From assembly GCF_007097385.1 (NCBI RefSeq), contig NZ_VJZS01000001.1, forward strand, positions 186,001-250,000: a stretch of DNA of 64,000 nucleotides. The letters are read 5' to 3'. Below the pieces are notes generated by a model. That model had not been told where the DNA came from. It made no database searches and saw nothing but the letters and a program-made list of their open reading frames with translations. Position 1 is the first letter of the stretch; the number at the start of each line of letters is the position of its first letter. Shown in pieces: positions 37,967 to 44,938 of this stretch. The stretch comes from Flavobacterium sp. ZT3R18. GTDB taxonomy: Bacteria; Bacteroidota; Bacteroidia; Flavobacteriales; Flavobacteriaceae. Both the position numbers and the translations under genes were made by a program.

Positions 37967-38214
37967 AAAAAAATGCAAGTATTTAGTGAATAGCCATTAG
38001 TGAATAGCTGTGTTCGTGTTTTAAACGCAAAACAATGTCTAAAGTAATTACAAAAAAAGGATCAATCCATATTTCCTTGAATTGTTAATCTTTTAGACAG
38101 TTAGGGCCAATCACTCTTTACTAATCACTAATGGCTGAATAGTTAATAAAAATTGAAGTGTAAAGTTAAGTTAAATGGGCTCGGTAGGTTTGCTGTGCTT
38201 TTTATTCAATAAAA
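37967..38214. repeat. Family B intergenic inverted-repeat element, copy 1
   Basis: The left arm GCCATTAGTGAATAG (37993-38007) matches the reverse complement of CTAATCACTAATGGC (38121-38135) at 14 of 15 positions. Additional ATTAGTGA/TCACTAAT words flank both arms. The central ~110 nt have no ORF. The arm words recur in copy 2 (61563-61730). Positions 38144-38214 show nothing further, except that the shared leader element begins at 38215. Confidence 0.7.
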
Positions 38215-38300
38215 AATGAAATCGCCATGATTCCTAAATCACAAATTGGAATGAAGAATGGCGATACCATATTCCTTTAAAAAACAAATATTATCTTCGT
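38215..38300 (+). promoter_or_regulatory. Shared structured leader upstream of tolC-like gene (copy A)
   Basis: AATGAAATCGCCATGA, then a variable region, then AATGAAGA, ATGGCGATACCATATTCC and TAAAAAACAAATATTATCT up to the ATG. The outer stem is ATCGCCAT (38221-38228) / ATGGCGAT (38248-38255 region), and the inner stem is ATTCC / GGAAT. Copy B at 52191-52278 has the same outer stem, a different inner hairpin and a near-identical 3' segment. Homology continues to the start codon, which suggests a 5' UTR element. Confidence 0.7.
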
Positions 38301-39737
38301 ATGAAAAAAATAAATTATTTAAAAATTGCCTTTGTCTTTTTGATAGGATTTTCGTCTCAGGCACAAACCAAAGTATGGACATTAGAAGAATGTGTAAAGT
38401 ATGCTGTAAAAAACAATATTTCGATTAAGCAATCGGAGTTGGATACAATATCTGCTAATATTAATAGAAAAAGTGCTTTTGGGAGTTTTTTGCCAACAGT
38501 CAATTTGAATGCCAATCATTCTTGGAATGTTGGTTTGAATCAGGACATTACGACTGGACTTTTGAGGAATCAAACCACACAATTCTCTGGTATTGGAGCT
38601 AATGTTGGTGTAGATATCTATAAAGGGATGCAAAATCAAAATACACTTCGAAAAGCCAATCTTTCTATTGTTGCTTCAAAGTATCAAGTGTTAAAAATGC
38701 AAGAGGATATTGCTTTGAATGTGGCTAATGCTTTCTTGCAAGTGCTTTTTAATAAAGAAAACCTAAAAGTGCAAAAAGAACAATTGGCTATCAATGAAAA
38801 ACAATTCAAACGTTCCGAAGAATTGGTCAAAGCGGGGTCTATACCTCGTGGAGATTTGTTGGATGTCAAAGCAACGGTAGCTTCTAACAAGCAAAATATG
38901 ATTACGGCAGAAAATACTTTGTTGATTTCTAAATTGAGTTTGGCGCAATTGTTACAGTTAAAAGAGTTTTGGGACTTTGATGTAATTGATGATACCAATA
39001 TCAAAGACGAGAATAATATTATGTCAAATACACCAATTGCTATTTATGCTAAGGCAAAAGAAAGTAGAACGGAGTTGAAAATTGCACAAACGAATTTAGA
39101 AATCGCTGAGAAAGATGTAGCAATTTCCAAAGGGGCTTACCAGCCTACGTTAAGTGGGTTTTATAATTTTAATACAAGAGCAAGTTATAGTGATGTTGTG
39201 GTAGGATCTACGCCAAATCTAGCAGATCCGACCTCTGTTGTTGGCTTTGTAGAAGGAACAAATCAAAACGTGTTGCGTCCTAATTCATCGCCAGTGTTGG
39301 GAAGTGCGGCACCAGTTATGGATCAATTTAGTGATAACAAAGGACATTCTTTTGGAGCACAATTGTCGATTCCTGTTTTTAACGGATTCTCAGTAAGAAA
39401 CAATGTAGAACGTTCTAAAGTAGCTTTAGAAAAATCAAAAATTGCTGTAGAAAAACAGGAATTAGATTTACAAAGAAATGTATATACTGCTTTTTCCGAT
39501 GCCAAAGGAGCATTGAATGCACATGAATCTTCAATTGTCGCACTAGAATCTAGAGAAGAAGCGTATAATTATGCCAAAGAAAAATACGCAGTAGGTCTAA
39601 TGAATTCTTTTGATTTTAATCAATCGCAAACTTTGTTAACCAATGCACAATCGGAGGTTATTAGAACCAAATACGATTATATCTTTAAAATAAAAATATT
39701 GGAATTTTATTTTGGAATTCCAATTATCAAAAATTAA
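38301..39737 (+). CDS. TolC family outer-membrane efflux channel
   Basis: 478 aa. Signal peptide 1-21 (ends SSQAQ), then the two-fold repeated TolC architecture of long amphipathic helices and short barrel strands (WTLEECVKYAVKNN at the mature N-terminus is the family signature, with QPTLSGFYNF opening the second half). It is the outer-membrane duct for the ABC exporter upstream and/or the adaptor 6 nt downstream. It carries the 89-nt leader shared with the gene at 52279. Confidence 0.93.
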   Translation: MKKINYLKIAFVFLIGFSSQAQTKVWTLEECVKYAVKNNISIKQSELDTISANINRKSAFGSFLPTVNLNANHSWNVGLNQDITTGLLRNQTTQFSGIGANVGVDIYKGMQNQNTLRKANLSIVASKYQVLKMQEDIALNVANAFLQVLFNKENLKVQKEQLAINEKQFKRSEELVKAGSIPRGDLLDVKATVASNKQNMITAENTLLISKLSLAQLLQLKEFWDFDVIDDTNIKDENNIMSNTPIAIYAKAKESRTELKIAQTNLEIAEKDVAISKGAYQPTLSGFYNFNTRASYSDVVVGSTPNLADPTSVVGFVEGTNQNVLRPNSSPVLGSAAPVMDQFSDNKGHSFGAQLSIPVFNGFSVRNNVERSKVALEKSKIAVEKQELDLQRNVYTAFSDAKGALNAHESSIVALESREEAYNYAKEKYAVGLMNSFDFNQSQTLLTNAQSEVIRTKYDYIFKIKILEFYFGIPIIKN

Positions 39738-39743
39738 GTTATC

Positions 39744-41036
39744 ATGTCAAAAAAAGCAATTTATATTTTAATAGGTTCTGCTGTAGTTATTATTGGATTA
39801 TTAGTGGGACTTTCAAAAGCGGGAGTAATAGGAAATAAAGATAAAGGAAAAGCAATCGAAATAGCCAATGTCAGTACTGGAACTATTGTCGAAACCGTTT
39901 CGGCAACAGGGAAAATTCAACCTGAAATTGAAGTAAAAATCTCTTCGGAAGTTTCTGGAGAAATTATTTCACTAAATGTAAAAGAAGGTCAAGTAGTCAA
40001 AAAAGGGGATTTATTGGTTAAGATTAATCCAGATTTATACACATCGGGATACAATCGTTCGGTTTCTAATTTGTCTGGAACCAAAGCGGGTTTAAGCCAG
40101 TCTGATGCTTCTTATAATGAAGCCAAAGCAAATTACGAAAGAAATAAATCATTATTTGAAAAAGGAATTATCTCCAAATCAGATTGGGATAAATCCGTAG
40201 CTTCTTTCGAAGTGGCCAAAGCGAACAAACAGTCGGCTTATTACAATGTGCAAAGTGCATCAGCAACCGTAAATGAAGCCAAAGATAATTTGGGGAGAAC
40301 AACCATTTACGCTCCTGCAGATGGTACTATTTCTGTGCTTAATGTAGAACTTGGCGAAAGAGTTTTAGGGACACAACAAATGGCTGGAACCGAAATTTTG
40401 AGAGTCGCCAACTTGAATAATATGGAAGTTGAGGTAGACGTAAATGAAAATGATATTGTAAAAATTAAAGTGGGTGACCTTGCCAATGTTGAGGTTGATG
40501 CTTATTTGAAAAAGCAATTCAAAGGTGTCGTTACCAGCATTTCTAATTCGGCTAGCACTGCATTAACGGCAGATCAAGTAACTAATTTTAAAGTGAAGGT
40601 TAGAATTCTAAAGGAATCCTATAAAGATTTGATGGTAGGAAAACCACTTTCGTACTCTCCATTTCGACCAGGAATGACCGCTACGGTAGATATTATTACC
40701 AAAACACGAGCAAATGTAGTTAGCGTTCCTATTAGTGCTGTAGTGGTGAAATCAGATACTACTGCTGTGTCAGCAATGAAAATTGAAGATCCAGAATCTG
40801 ACAAAAAGAAACCAGCTCCTAAAAGCGATAAGAAACTAGAATGTGTTTTTGTAAAAGTAGGGGATAAAGCCAAAATCAGGATTATAAAAACGGGTATTCA
40901 AGACGATACTAATATTGAAGTATTGTCTGGTCTCAAAAAAGGAGATGTTGTAATTACAGGGCCTTACACTACGGTTTCTAAAGATTTGAATTCAGGGGAC
41001 AAAGTATTTATTGAATCGGATGTTAAGAAGAAATAG
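39744..41036 (+). CDS. HlyD/MacA-type periplasmic adaptor 2
   Basis: 430 aa with an N-terminal helix (about residues 5-27), lipoyl half (SEVSGEIISLNVKEGQVVKKG near residue 73), coiled coil (about 105-180), second lipoyl half (YAPADGTISVLNVELGERV), beta-barrel, and a Lys/Pro/Ser-rich linker (about 350-370) before the C-terminal domain. It is cotranscribed with tolC (6-nt gap). A second adaptor in the locus implies either alternative partners or a combined assembly with the two-permease exporter. Confidence 0.9.
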   Translation: MSKKAIYILIGSAVVIIGLLVGLSKAGVIGNKDKGKAIEIANVSTGTIVETVSATGKIQPEIEVKISSEVSGEIISLNVKEGQVVKKGDLLVKINPDLYTSGYNRSVSNLSGTKAGLSQSDASYNEAKANYERNKSLFEKGIISKSDWDKSVASFEVAKANKQSAYYNVQSASATVNEAKDNLGRTTIYAPADGTISVLNVELGERVLGTQQMAGTEILRVANLNNMEVEVDVNENDIVKIKVGDLANVEVDAYLKKQFKGVVTSISNSASTALTADQVTNFKVKVRILKESYKDLMVGKPLSYSPFRPGMTATVDIITKTRANVVSVPISAVVVKSDTTAVSAMKIEDPESDKKKPAPKSDKKLECVFVKVGDKAKIRIIKTGIQDDTNIEVLSGLKKGDVVITGPYTTVSKDLNSGDKVFIESDVKKK

Positions 41037-41295
41037 TTTTAATTTATGAAACTGCTTTTAATTAGTTTCAGTTCTCTTGTTAAAACAAAACGCTTAATTC
41101 ATAATAAATCGTTTTAACTTATATTTCTTAAAAAAAAAACACATCCGACTCATAAAACGTAAGGATTGAAATAAAAAGACTAACCATATAAGTAATATAA
41201 GAAAATGTAAGTTTTTTTCATGCAGCTTATATGACCTTGTTTTTCTTATATGGTTAAAATTAATTGCTGTTTAATTTGGAATATAGCCAACCAAA

Positions 41296-41338
41296 ACAAA
41301 AACACGTCTTGAACTTTCTTGACGTGTTTTTGTTTTTA
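41296..41338 (+). terminator. Intrinsic terminator after the efflux adaptor unit
   Basis: Perfect 13-bp stem ACAAAAACACGTC (41296-41308) / GACGTGTTTTTGT (41321-41333), 12-nt loop, followed by a T-rich tail. Confidence 0.85.
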
Positions 41339-41362
41339 TAAAGGATTTTTCAAAATTCGGTG

Positions 41363-41370
41363 TAAATTTG
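41363..41370 (+). promoter_or_regulatory. -7 promoter box for tsaB
   Basis: TAAATTTG, a TAnnTTTG match 123 nt before the tsaB GTG. If used, the mRNA leader contains the family C repeat. Confidence 0.5.
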
Positions 41371-41493
41371 CAGTCGTATCAATCTGTTTAAGGTTTTTAG
41401 ATCTGTTCAATCTGCAATCTAAGCTTCGGCTTCGCTCAGCTACCGAAATCTAAAATCTACATTCTACAATCTAAACTCTAAAATCGTTAAAAA

Positions 41494-42165
41494 GTGTCCT
41501 ACATCCTCAACATAGAAACCGCCACCAAAAATTGTTCTGTTGCTTTAGCAAAAGAAGGAAAAACAATAGTGTGTAAAGAAATTGCCGAAGAAGGGTATTC
41601 CCATGCTGAACGCTTGCATGTTTTTATCGAAGAAATCATCAAAGAAGCGGGGATTGAATTGAAAGACTTAGCGGCTATTGCAGTAAGTCAAGGTCCTGGT
41701 TCTTATACGGGATTGCGTATTGGTGTTTCGGCGGCCAAAGGGCTGTGTTACGCATTAGACATTCCGTTGATTGCGGTAGATACTTTGCAGATACTAGCTT
41801 CTCAAGTAACAGTAACGGATGGTTTGATTGTTCCCATGATAGATGCTCGTAGAATGGAAGTGTACAGCGCTATATTCTCATCAGCTTTAGAGAAAAAAAG
41901 AGAAATTCTGGCAGAGATAATCACAGAAAATTCTTTTGAAAAGGTGTCTGAAAAAGTATATTTTGTAGGCGATTGTAATGAGAAATGCAAAACGGTTTTG
42001 ACAAAAGATAATTTTGTGTTTTTGGATACCATTAAGTATCCTTCTGCCAATGAAATGAGTGCATTGAGTTTTGATAAATACAAAAAAAGCGACACTGTAG
42101 ATGTCGCCTATTTTGAACCCTATTATTTGAAAGATTTCTTGATCACGACTCCGAAAAAGAAATAG
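41494..42165 (+). CDS. tsaB: tRNA threonylcarbamoyladenosine biosynthesis protein TsaB
   Basis: 223-aa ASKHA-fold scaffold that dimerises with TsaD in making t6A37 on tRNAs. It has the N-terminal MSYILNIETATKNCSVAL phosphate loop remnant and the conserved VSQGPGSYTGLRIGVSAAKGL segment. GTG start at 41494, no alternative ATG upstream. Length is standard. The 3' end is followed by a family A hairpin shared with the convergent mscS gene. Confidence 0.93.
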   Translation: MSYILNIETATKNCSVALAKEGKTIVCKEIAEEGYSHAERLHVFIEEIIKEAGIELKDLAAIAVSQGPGSYTGLRIGVSAAKGLCYALDIPLIAVDTLQILASQVTVTDGLIVPMIDARRMEVYSAIFSSALEKKREILAEIITENSFEKVSEKVYFVGDCNEKCKTVLTKDNFVFLDTIKYPSANEMSALSFDKYKKSDTVDVAYFEPYYLKDFLITTPKKK

Positions 42166-42170
42166 TAAAA

Positions 42171-42232
42171 CAGTCTCAGTTTTCAGTCACAGTGACTCCA
42201 CGACTGAAAACTGTCCCGATATCTATCCTATC
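42171..42232. repeat. Family A element, short copy 2 (perfect hairpin) plus degenerate palindrome
   Basis: CAGTTTTCAGTC (42177-42188) and GACTGAAAACTG (42202-42213) form a perfect 12-bp stem with a 13-nt loop. Adjacent CCCGATATCTATCCTATCG is a decayed form of the palindrome seen in queG. It lies between convergent tsaB and mscS and could serve as a bidirectional transcript end, although no T run follows. Confidence 0.7.
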
Positions 42233-42251
42233 GTGAGAAAACTCAATTCTC

Positions 42252-43079
42252 CTAGCGCTTGGAAAACTCCGCAACATAAGGTTGAAAAGTAATTTCGGCA
42301 GCATCAAAAGCTAATTTGCAGTTTTCTAAAGTATCCGAGAAAACGGCTCCAAAATCTTCGTTATTTGCCCACGGTCTAACCGCTAGCTGAATTGAATTAT
42401 CGGTAAGATTCTTTACAGAAACCTCTGCGGCAGGTGTTAATAACACTTTTGGATTGTTTTTTAAGATCGTTGTTATGATTTCTTTGGCCTTTTTGATATC
42501 GGTGTCGTACGAAATGGCAATGGTCAAATCGACTCTTCTGTATCCTTCCATAGAATAGTTGATAATAGTGCCGTTAGATAAGGCACCATTGGGTACGAAA
42601 ATAGTTTGATTGTTGGAGGTAATTAATTTGGTAACAAAAATTTGAATTTCTCTAACGGTTGCGATTACCCCTTGCGCCTCAATAGTATCTCCCACTTTAA
42701 AGGGCTTGAAAAGTATGATAAGCATTCCGCCAGCAAAATTAGATAGGGATCCCTGTAATGATAAACCAACCGCAAGTCCCATCGCTCCAAGAATGGCTAC
42801 AAATGATGAGGTTTCAATTCCTAATTTTGAAATAAAAGAAACAAATAATAATACTCTTAATACCCACAATAAGATATCGGCTAGAAATTTGGTCAATGTT
42901 GGATCCAATTCTCTTTTGATCATTATTTTTCGAATAATTCTATTGATAATTCGGATGGCGTAAAGCCCAACAAATAAAATGATAAAGGCAGAAATTACCT
43001 TTGGAGAATAATCTATCAGAACTTTTAAAAAAGTGCTGGCATAACTTGTAATGGTAATGTATTCAGAATCTAGTATCAT
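42252..43079 (-). CDS. MscS family mechanosensitive ion channel
   Basis: 275-aa small-conductance mechanosensitive channel: three membrane helices (about residues 22-45, 65-85, 90-110), with pore helix TM3 carrying the Gly/Ala-rich GLAVGLSLQGSLSNFAGGMLII pattern, then the FKPFKVGD beta-domain and alpha/beta vestibule. It releases osmolytes on hypo-osmotic shock. The leader holds a terminator-like hairpin 10 nt upstream of the ATG (43089-43115). Confidence 0.93.
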   Translation of the reverse strand: MILDSEYITITSYASTFLKVLIDYSPKVISAFIILFVGLYAIRIINRIIRKIMIKRELDPTLTKFLADILLWVLRVLLFVSFISKLGIETSSFVAILGAMGLAVGLSLQGSLSNFAGGMLIILFKPFKVGDTIEAQGVIATVREIQIFVTKLITSNNQTIFVPNGALSNGTIINYSMEGYRRVDLTIAISYDTDIKKAKEIITTILKNNPKVLLTPAAEVSVKNLTDNSIQLAVRPWANNEDFGAVFSDTLENCKLAFDAAEITFQPYVAEFSKR

Positions 43080-43088
43080 AATTTAAAT

Positions 43089-43115
43089 AAAAAAACCTTC
43101 CCAATGGAGAAGGTT
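43089..43115 (-). terminator. Terminator-like hairpin between the repeat-protein gene and mscS
   Basis: On the minus strand AACCTTC / GAAGGTT (7 bp, 8-nt loop) followed by seven T. It either ends the transcript of the 43194-43691 gene or, if the TATTTTTG box at 43129-43136 is active, lies inside the mscS leader as an attenuator. Confidence 0.7.
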
Positions 43116-43128
43116 GTAGTTTGAAATG

Positions 43129-43136
43129 CAAAAATA
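43129..43136 (-). promoter_or_regulatory. Candidate -7 box for mscS
   Basis: Plus-strand CAAAAATA reads TATTTTTG on the minus strand. It lies upstream of the hairpin at 43089-43115, 50 nt before the mscS ATG. Confidence 0.45.
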
Positions 43137-43193
43137 CTAATTATTTATTTTCTTTAAAAGCTAATCAGCATCTTCTTCAATTCTATTTGTTGT

Positions 43194-43691
43194 TTAAATA
43201 TTTCCTTCCTCTGGATCTTTTGTAAGAGGACTCGGTTTTTCTTTTAATGTGTCTATTGTTTCAGTTTCAGAGACTTTGGTTTCTTCTATAAGCTTTTCAG
43301 TCTTTTCTGTAAGTGGTGTTACCGCTCCTTTTGCCTTTTCGATTGTTTCCTCAACAACTGTTTGTGCTTTTTCTATATATGGAGTTGCAGTTTCGGTTAC
43401 TTTTGCTACCGTTTCTTCGACAATTGCTTCTGCTTTTTCTAGGTATGGAGTTGCAGTTTCTTTTGCTTTTGTTACCGTTTCTTCGACAAGTGCTTCTGCT
43501 TTTTCTAGGTATGGAGTTACAGTTTCTTTTGCTTTTGTTACGGTTTCTTCAATAAAATCTTCCGCCTTGTCCACATAAGGTTTGGCAGCTATTTTGGCTT
43601 CTTCTACAACAGTTTCTGCTTGTTCTACGGTTTCATGCGCTGCTTCTTTGGCTGTGCCAAATAAGTTCTTGAAAAATGATGATACTCCCAT
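43194..43691 (-). CDS. Amphipathic 22-residue-repeat protein (YtxH/apolipoprotein/LEA-like)
   Basis: 165-aa hydrophilic protein without signal peptide. After MGVSSFFKNLFGTAKEAA come about five repeats of a ~22-residue unit of the form P-Y-L-E-K-A-E-x-x-V-E-E-T-V-x-K-A-K-E-x-x-T, each separated by Pro, predicted to form amphipathic helices. The DNA repeats with a 66-bp period (about 43340-43560). Start chosen at ATG 43691; the longer frame starts at a TTG inside the promoter box. Function unknown; a membrane-surface or stress role is inferred only from the repeat type. Confidence 0.75.
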   Translation of the reverse strand: MGVSSFFKNLFGTAKEAAHETVEQAETVVEEAKIAAKPYVDKAEDFIEETVTKAKETVTPYLEKAEALVEETVTKAKETATPYLEKAEAIVEETVAKVTETATPYIEKAQTVVEETIEKAKGAVTPLTEKTEKLIEETKVSETETIDTLKEKPSPLTKDPEEGNI

Positions 43692-43715
43692 GTTTTTTAT
43701 GTTTAGTTTAGATAT

Positions 43716-43723
43716 CAAATGTA
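43716..43723 (-). promoter_or_regulatory. -7 promoter box for the 22-residue-repeat gene
   Basis: Plus-strand CAAATGTA reads TACATTTG on the minus strand (TAnnTTTG), 25 nt before the ATG at 43691. Confidence 0.65.
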
Positions 43724-43824
43724 AACTTTTTTTTAATTATTTCAGAATTTAAAAACGTATAATTTATTGAAAATCAGTTATTTTTGAATTTGTAAAATGG
43801 TTGTAATTAGTTTTTAGGTTTAAA

Positions 43825-43854
43825 AAAAAAGCGTTTCAGTAGAAACGCTTTTTT
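43825..43854 (-). terminator. Intrinsic terminator after the Nfu gene
   Basis: AAAAAAGCGTTTC (43825-43837) / GAAACGCTTTTTT (43842-43854) with a 4-nt loop, symmetric and usable in both directions. It lies 65 nt beyond the Nfu stop on the minus strand. Confidence 0.85.
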
Positions 43855-43918
43855 AGAAATTTAAGATTGTCAATCTGGGATTGTATTCTTAGAAAAACAG
43901 ATATCAGATTGTTTTTTT

Positions 43919-44812
43919 TTAAACAGCTTCTACTTTTATGCCTTCGTCATTTAGCATACTTTTTAGCATATTTTCGATACCGCTTTTCAACGTAAAAGTA
44001 GAGGATGGGCAACCATTACAAGCCCCTTGCATAATTACTTTTACCGTTTTTGATGTTTCATCGTAGGAGTCAAAAAGGATATTACCACCATCTGCAGCTA
44101 CAGCGGGTTTTACGTATTCTTCTAAAATGTTGATGATTTTTTGTGAAGTTTCGTCTAGTGCATCAAAAGATTCGTCTTTCGTTTTTTCGTCCGCAACAAT
44201 GGCTTCAATTAGACTTTCGTCTAAAACTGTTCCTCCGTTTTCGATATATTGTTTGATGAAACTTCTTATTTCAAGGGTGATGTCTTGCCATTCATTAATG
44301 TCATATTTGGTAACAGAAATGTAATTTTCATCTATAAAAATCTCTTTCACATACGGGAATTTAAACAACTCTTTTGCCAAAGGAGACGGAGCGGTTTGAT
44401 CGATATTTTTAAATTCGATGGCGTTTTTTGTCAACATTCTACTGACCACAAATTTTAAGGCAGCAGGATTTGGTGTTGACTCCCCATAAACCGTAATAGG
44501 TTGTTTCTTGGTTTTGTTTTCATCAACCGTAATTATAATTCCGCCTTTGTCGACAAAAGCTTCAATTTGTTCTGCGACGGCTTCTTTTACATCATCCCAT
44601 TCTACAATGCTAAACCTTTCGATAGCAATAAAATTACCCGAAATGTAAACAGTTTTTACAAAGGGTAAATAAAATAGTTGTTGTGCTAGTGGAGATGCTT
44701 TGGCTTCGTCTATATTTTTAAATTCAAAACTTTCATTTTGAGTGATGAAATCTTGGAATTCAAATTTTAATATGGTTGGATTTTGGGTTTCTTTTATGGT
44801 GATTTTTGTCAT
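43919..44812 (-). CDS. NifU/Nfu family iron-sulfur scaffold with duplicated N-terminal domain
   Basis: 297 aa. Two tandem Nfu N-terminal domains: residues about 1-92 and 105-200, each with P-x-x-L-K-F, SPLA-x-x-LF-x-x-P-(F/Y)-V-K and a final E(W)xD element. They are followed by one C-terminal NifU domain with the Fe-S binding pair Cys265-x2-Cys268 in CNGCPSS. It carries and delivers [Fe-S] clusters to client enzymes such as the respiratory and QueG proteins here (inference). The duplicated N-domain is noteworthy. It is transcribed alone from a TAAATTTG box. Confidence 0.9.
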   Translation of the reverse strand: MTKITIKETQNPTILKFEFQDFITQNESFEFKNIDEAKASPLAQQLFYLPFVKTVYISGNFIAIERFSIVEWDDVKEAVAEQIEAFVDKGGIIITVDENKTKKQPITVYGESTPNPAALKFVVSRMLTKNAIEFKNIDQTAPSPLAKELFKFPYVKEIFIDENYISVTKYDINEWQDITLEIRSFIKQYIENGGTVLDESLIEAIVADEKTKDESFDALDETSQKIINILEEYVKPAVAADGGNILFDSYDETSKTVKVIMQGACNGCPSSTFTLKSGIENMLKSMLNDEGIKVEAV

Positions 44813-44830
44813 GATTTTTAAAATTTTTCA

Positions 44831-44870
44831 CAAATTTAGTAAAGTTATTTTCTACGATTACCTATATTTG
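44831..44870. promoter_or_regulatory. Divergent -7 boxes for the Nfu and PorP/SprF genes
   Basis: Minus strand TAAATTTG (plus-strand CAAATTTA 44831-44838) serves Nfu, 18 nt upstream of its ATG. Plus strand TATATTTG (44863-44870) serves the PorP/SprF gene, giving a leader of about 60 nt. Confidence 0.55.
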
Positions 44871-44938
44871 ATATTTTAATGAATTAATTAACAAAAGGTT
44901 GGTTTTGTTACACCTTAGTTTTATAAAATCTCATCCTA

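Larger units (their letters stand above)
41037..41493. repeat. 457-nt spacer with AT-rich inverted words, terminator and family C element
   Basis: No gene. Contents in order: family F words TAACCATATAAG (41181-41192) and its exact inverse CTTATATGGTTA (41245-41256), with TAATATAAG and CTTATATGA between them; the terminator at 41296-41338; a -7 box at 41363-41370; and family C words (AATCTGCAATCTAAG, then GCTTCGGCTTCGCTCAGC, then AATCTAAAATCTACATTCTACAATCTAAACTC) at 41409-41484, just before tsaB. Confidence 0.7.

Noticed and set aside
43340..43560. Regular 66-bp direct repeats considered as a CRISPR array
   Set aside because: No unique spacers; the period is a multiple of three within a reading frame and encodes amphipathic protein repeats.
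43249..43578. Plus-strand ORFs (109 and 80 codons) opposite the 22-residue-repeat gene
   Set aside because: Open only because the 66-bp tandem repeat excludes stops on the other strand; Val/Ser/Phe or Leu-only composition.
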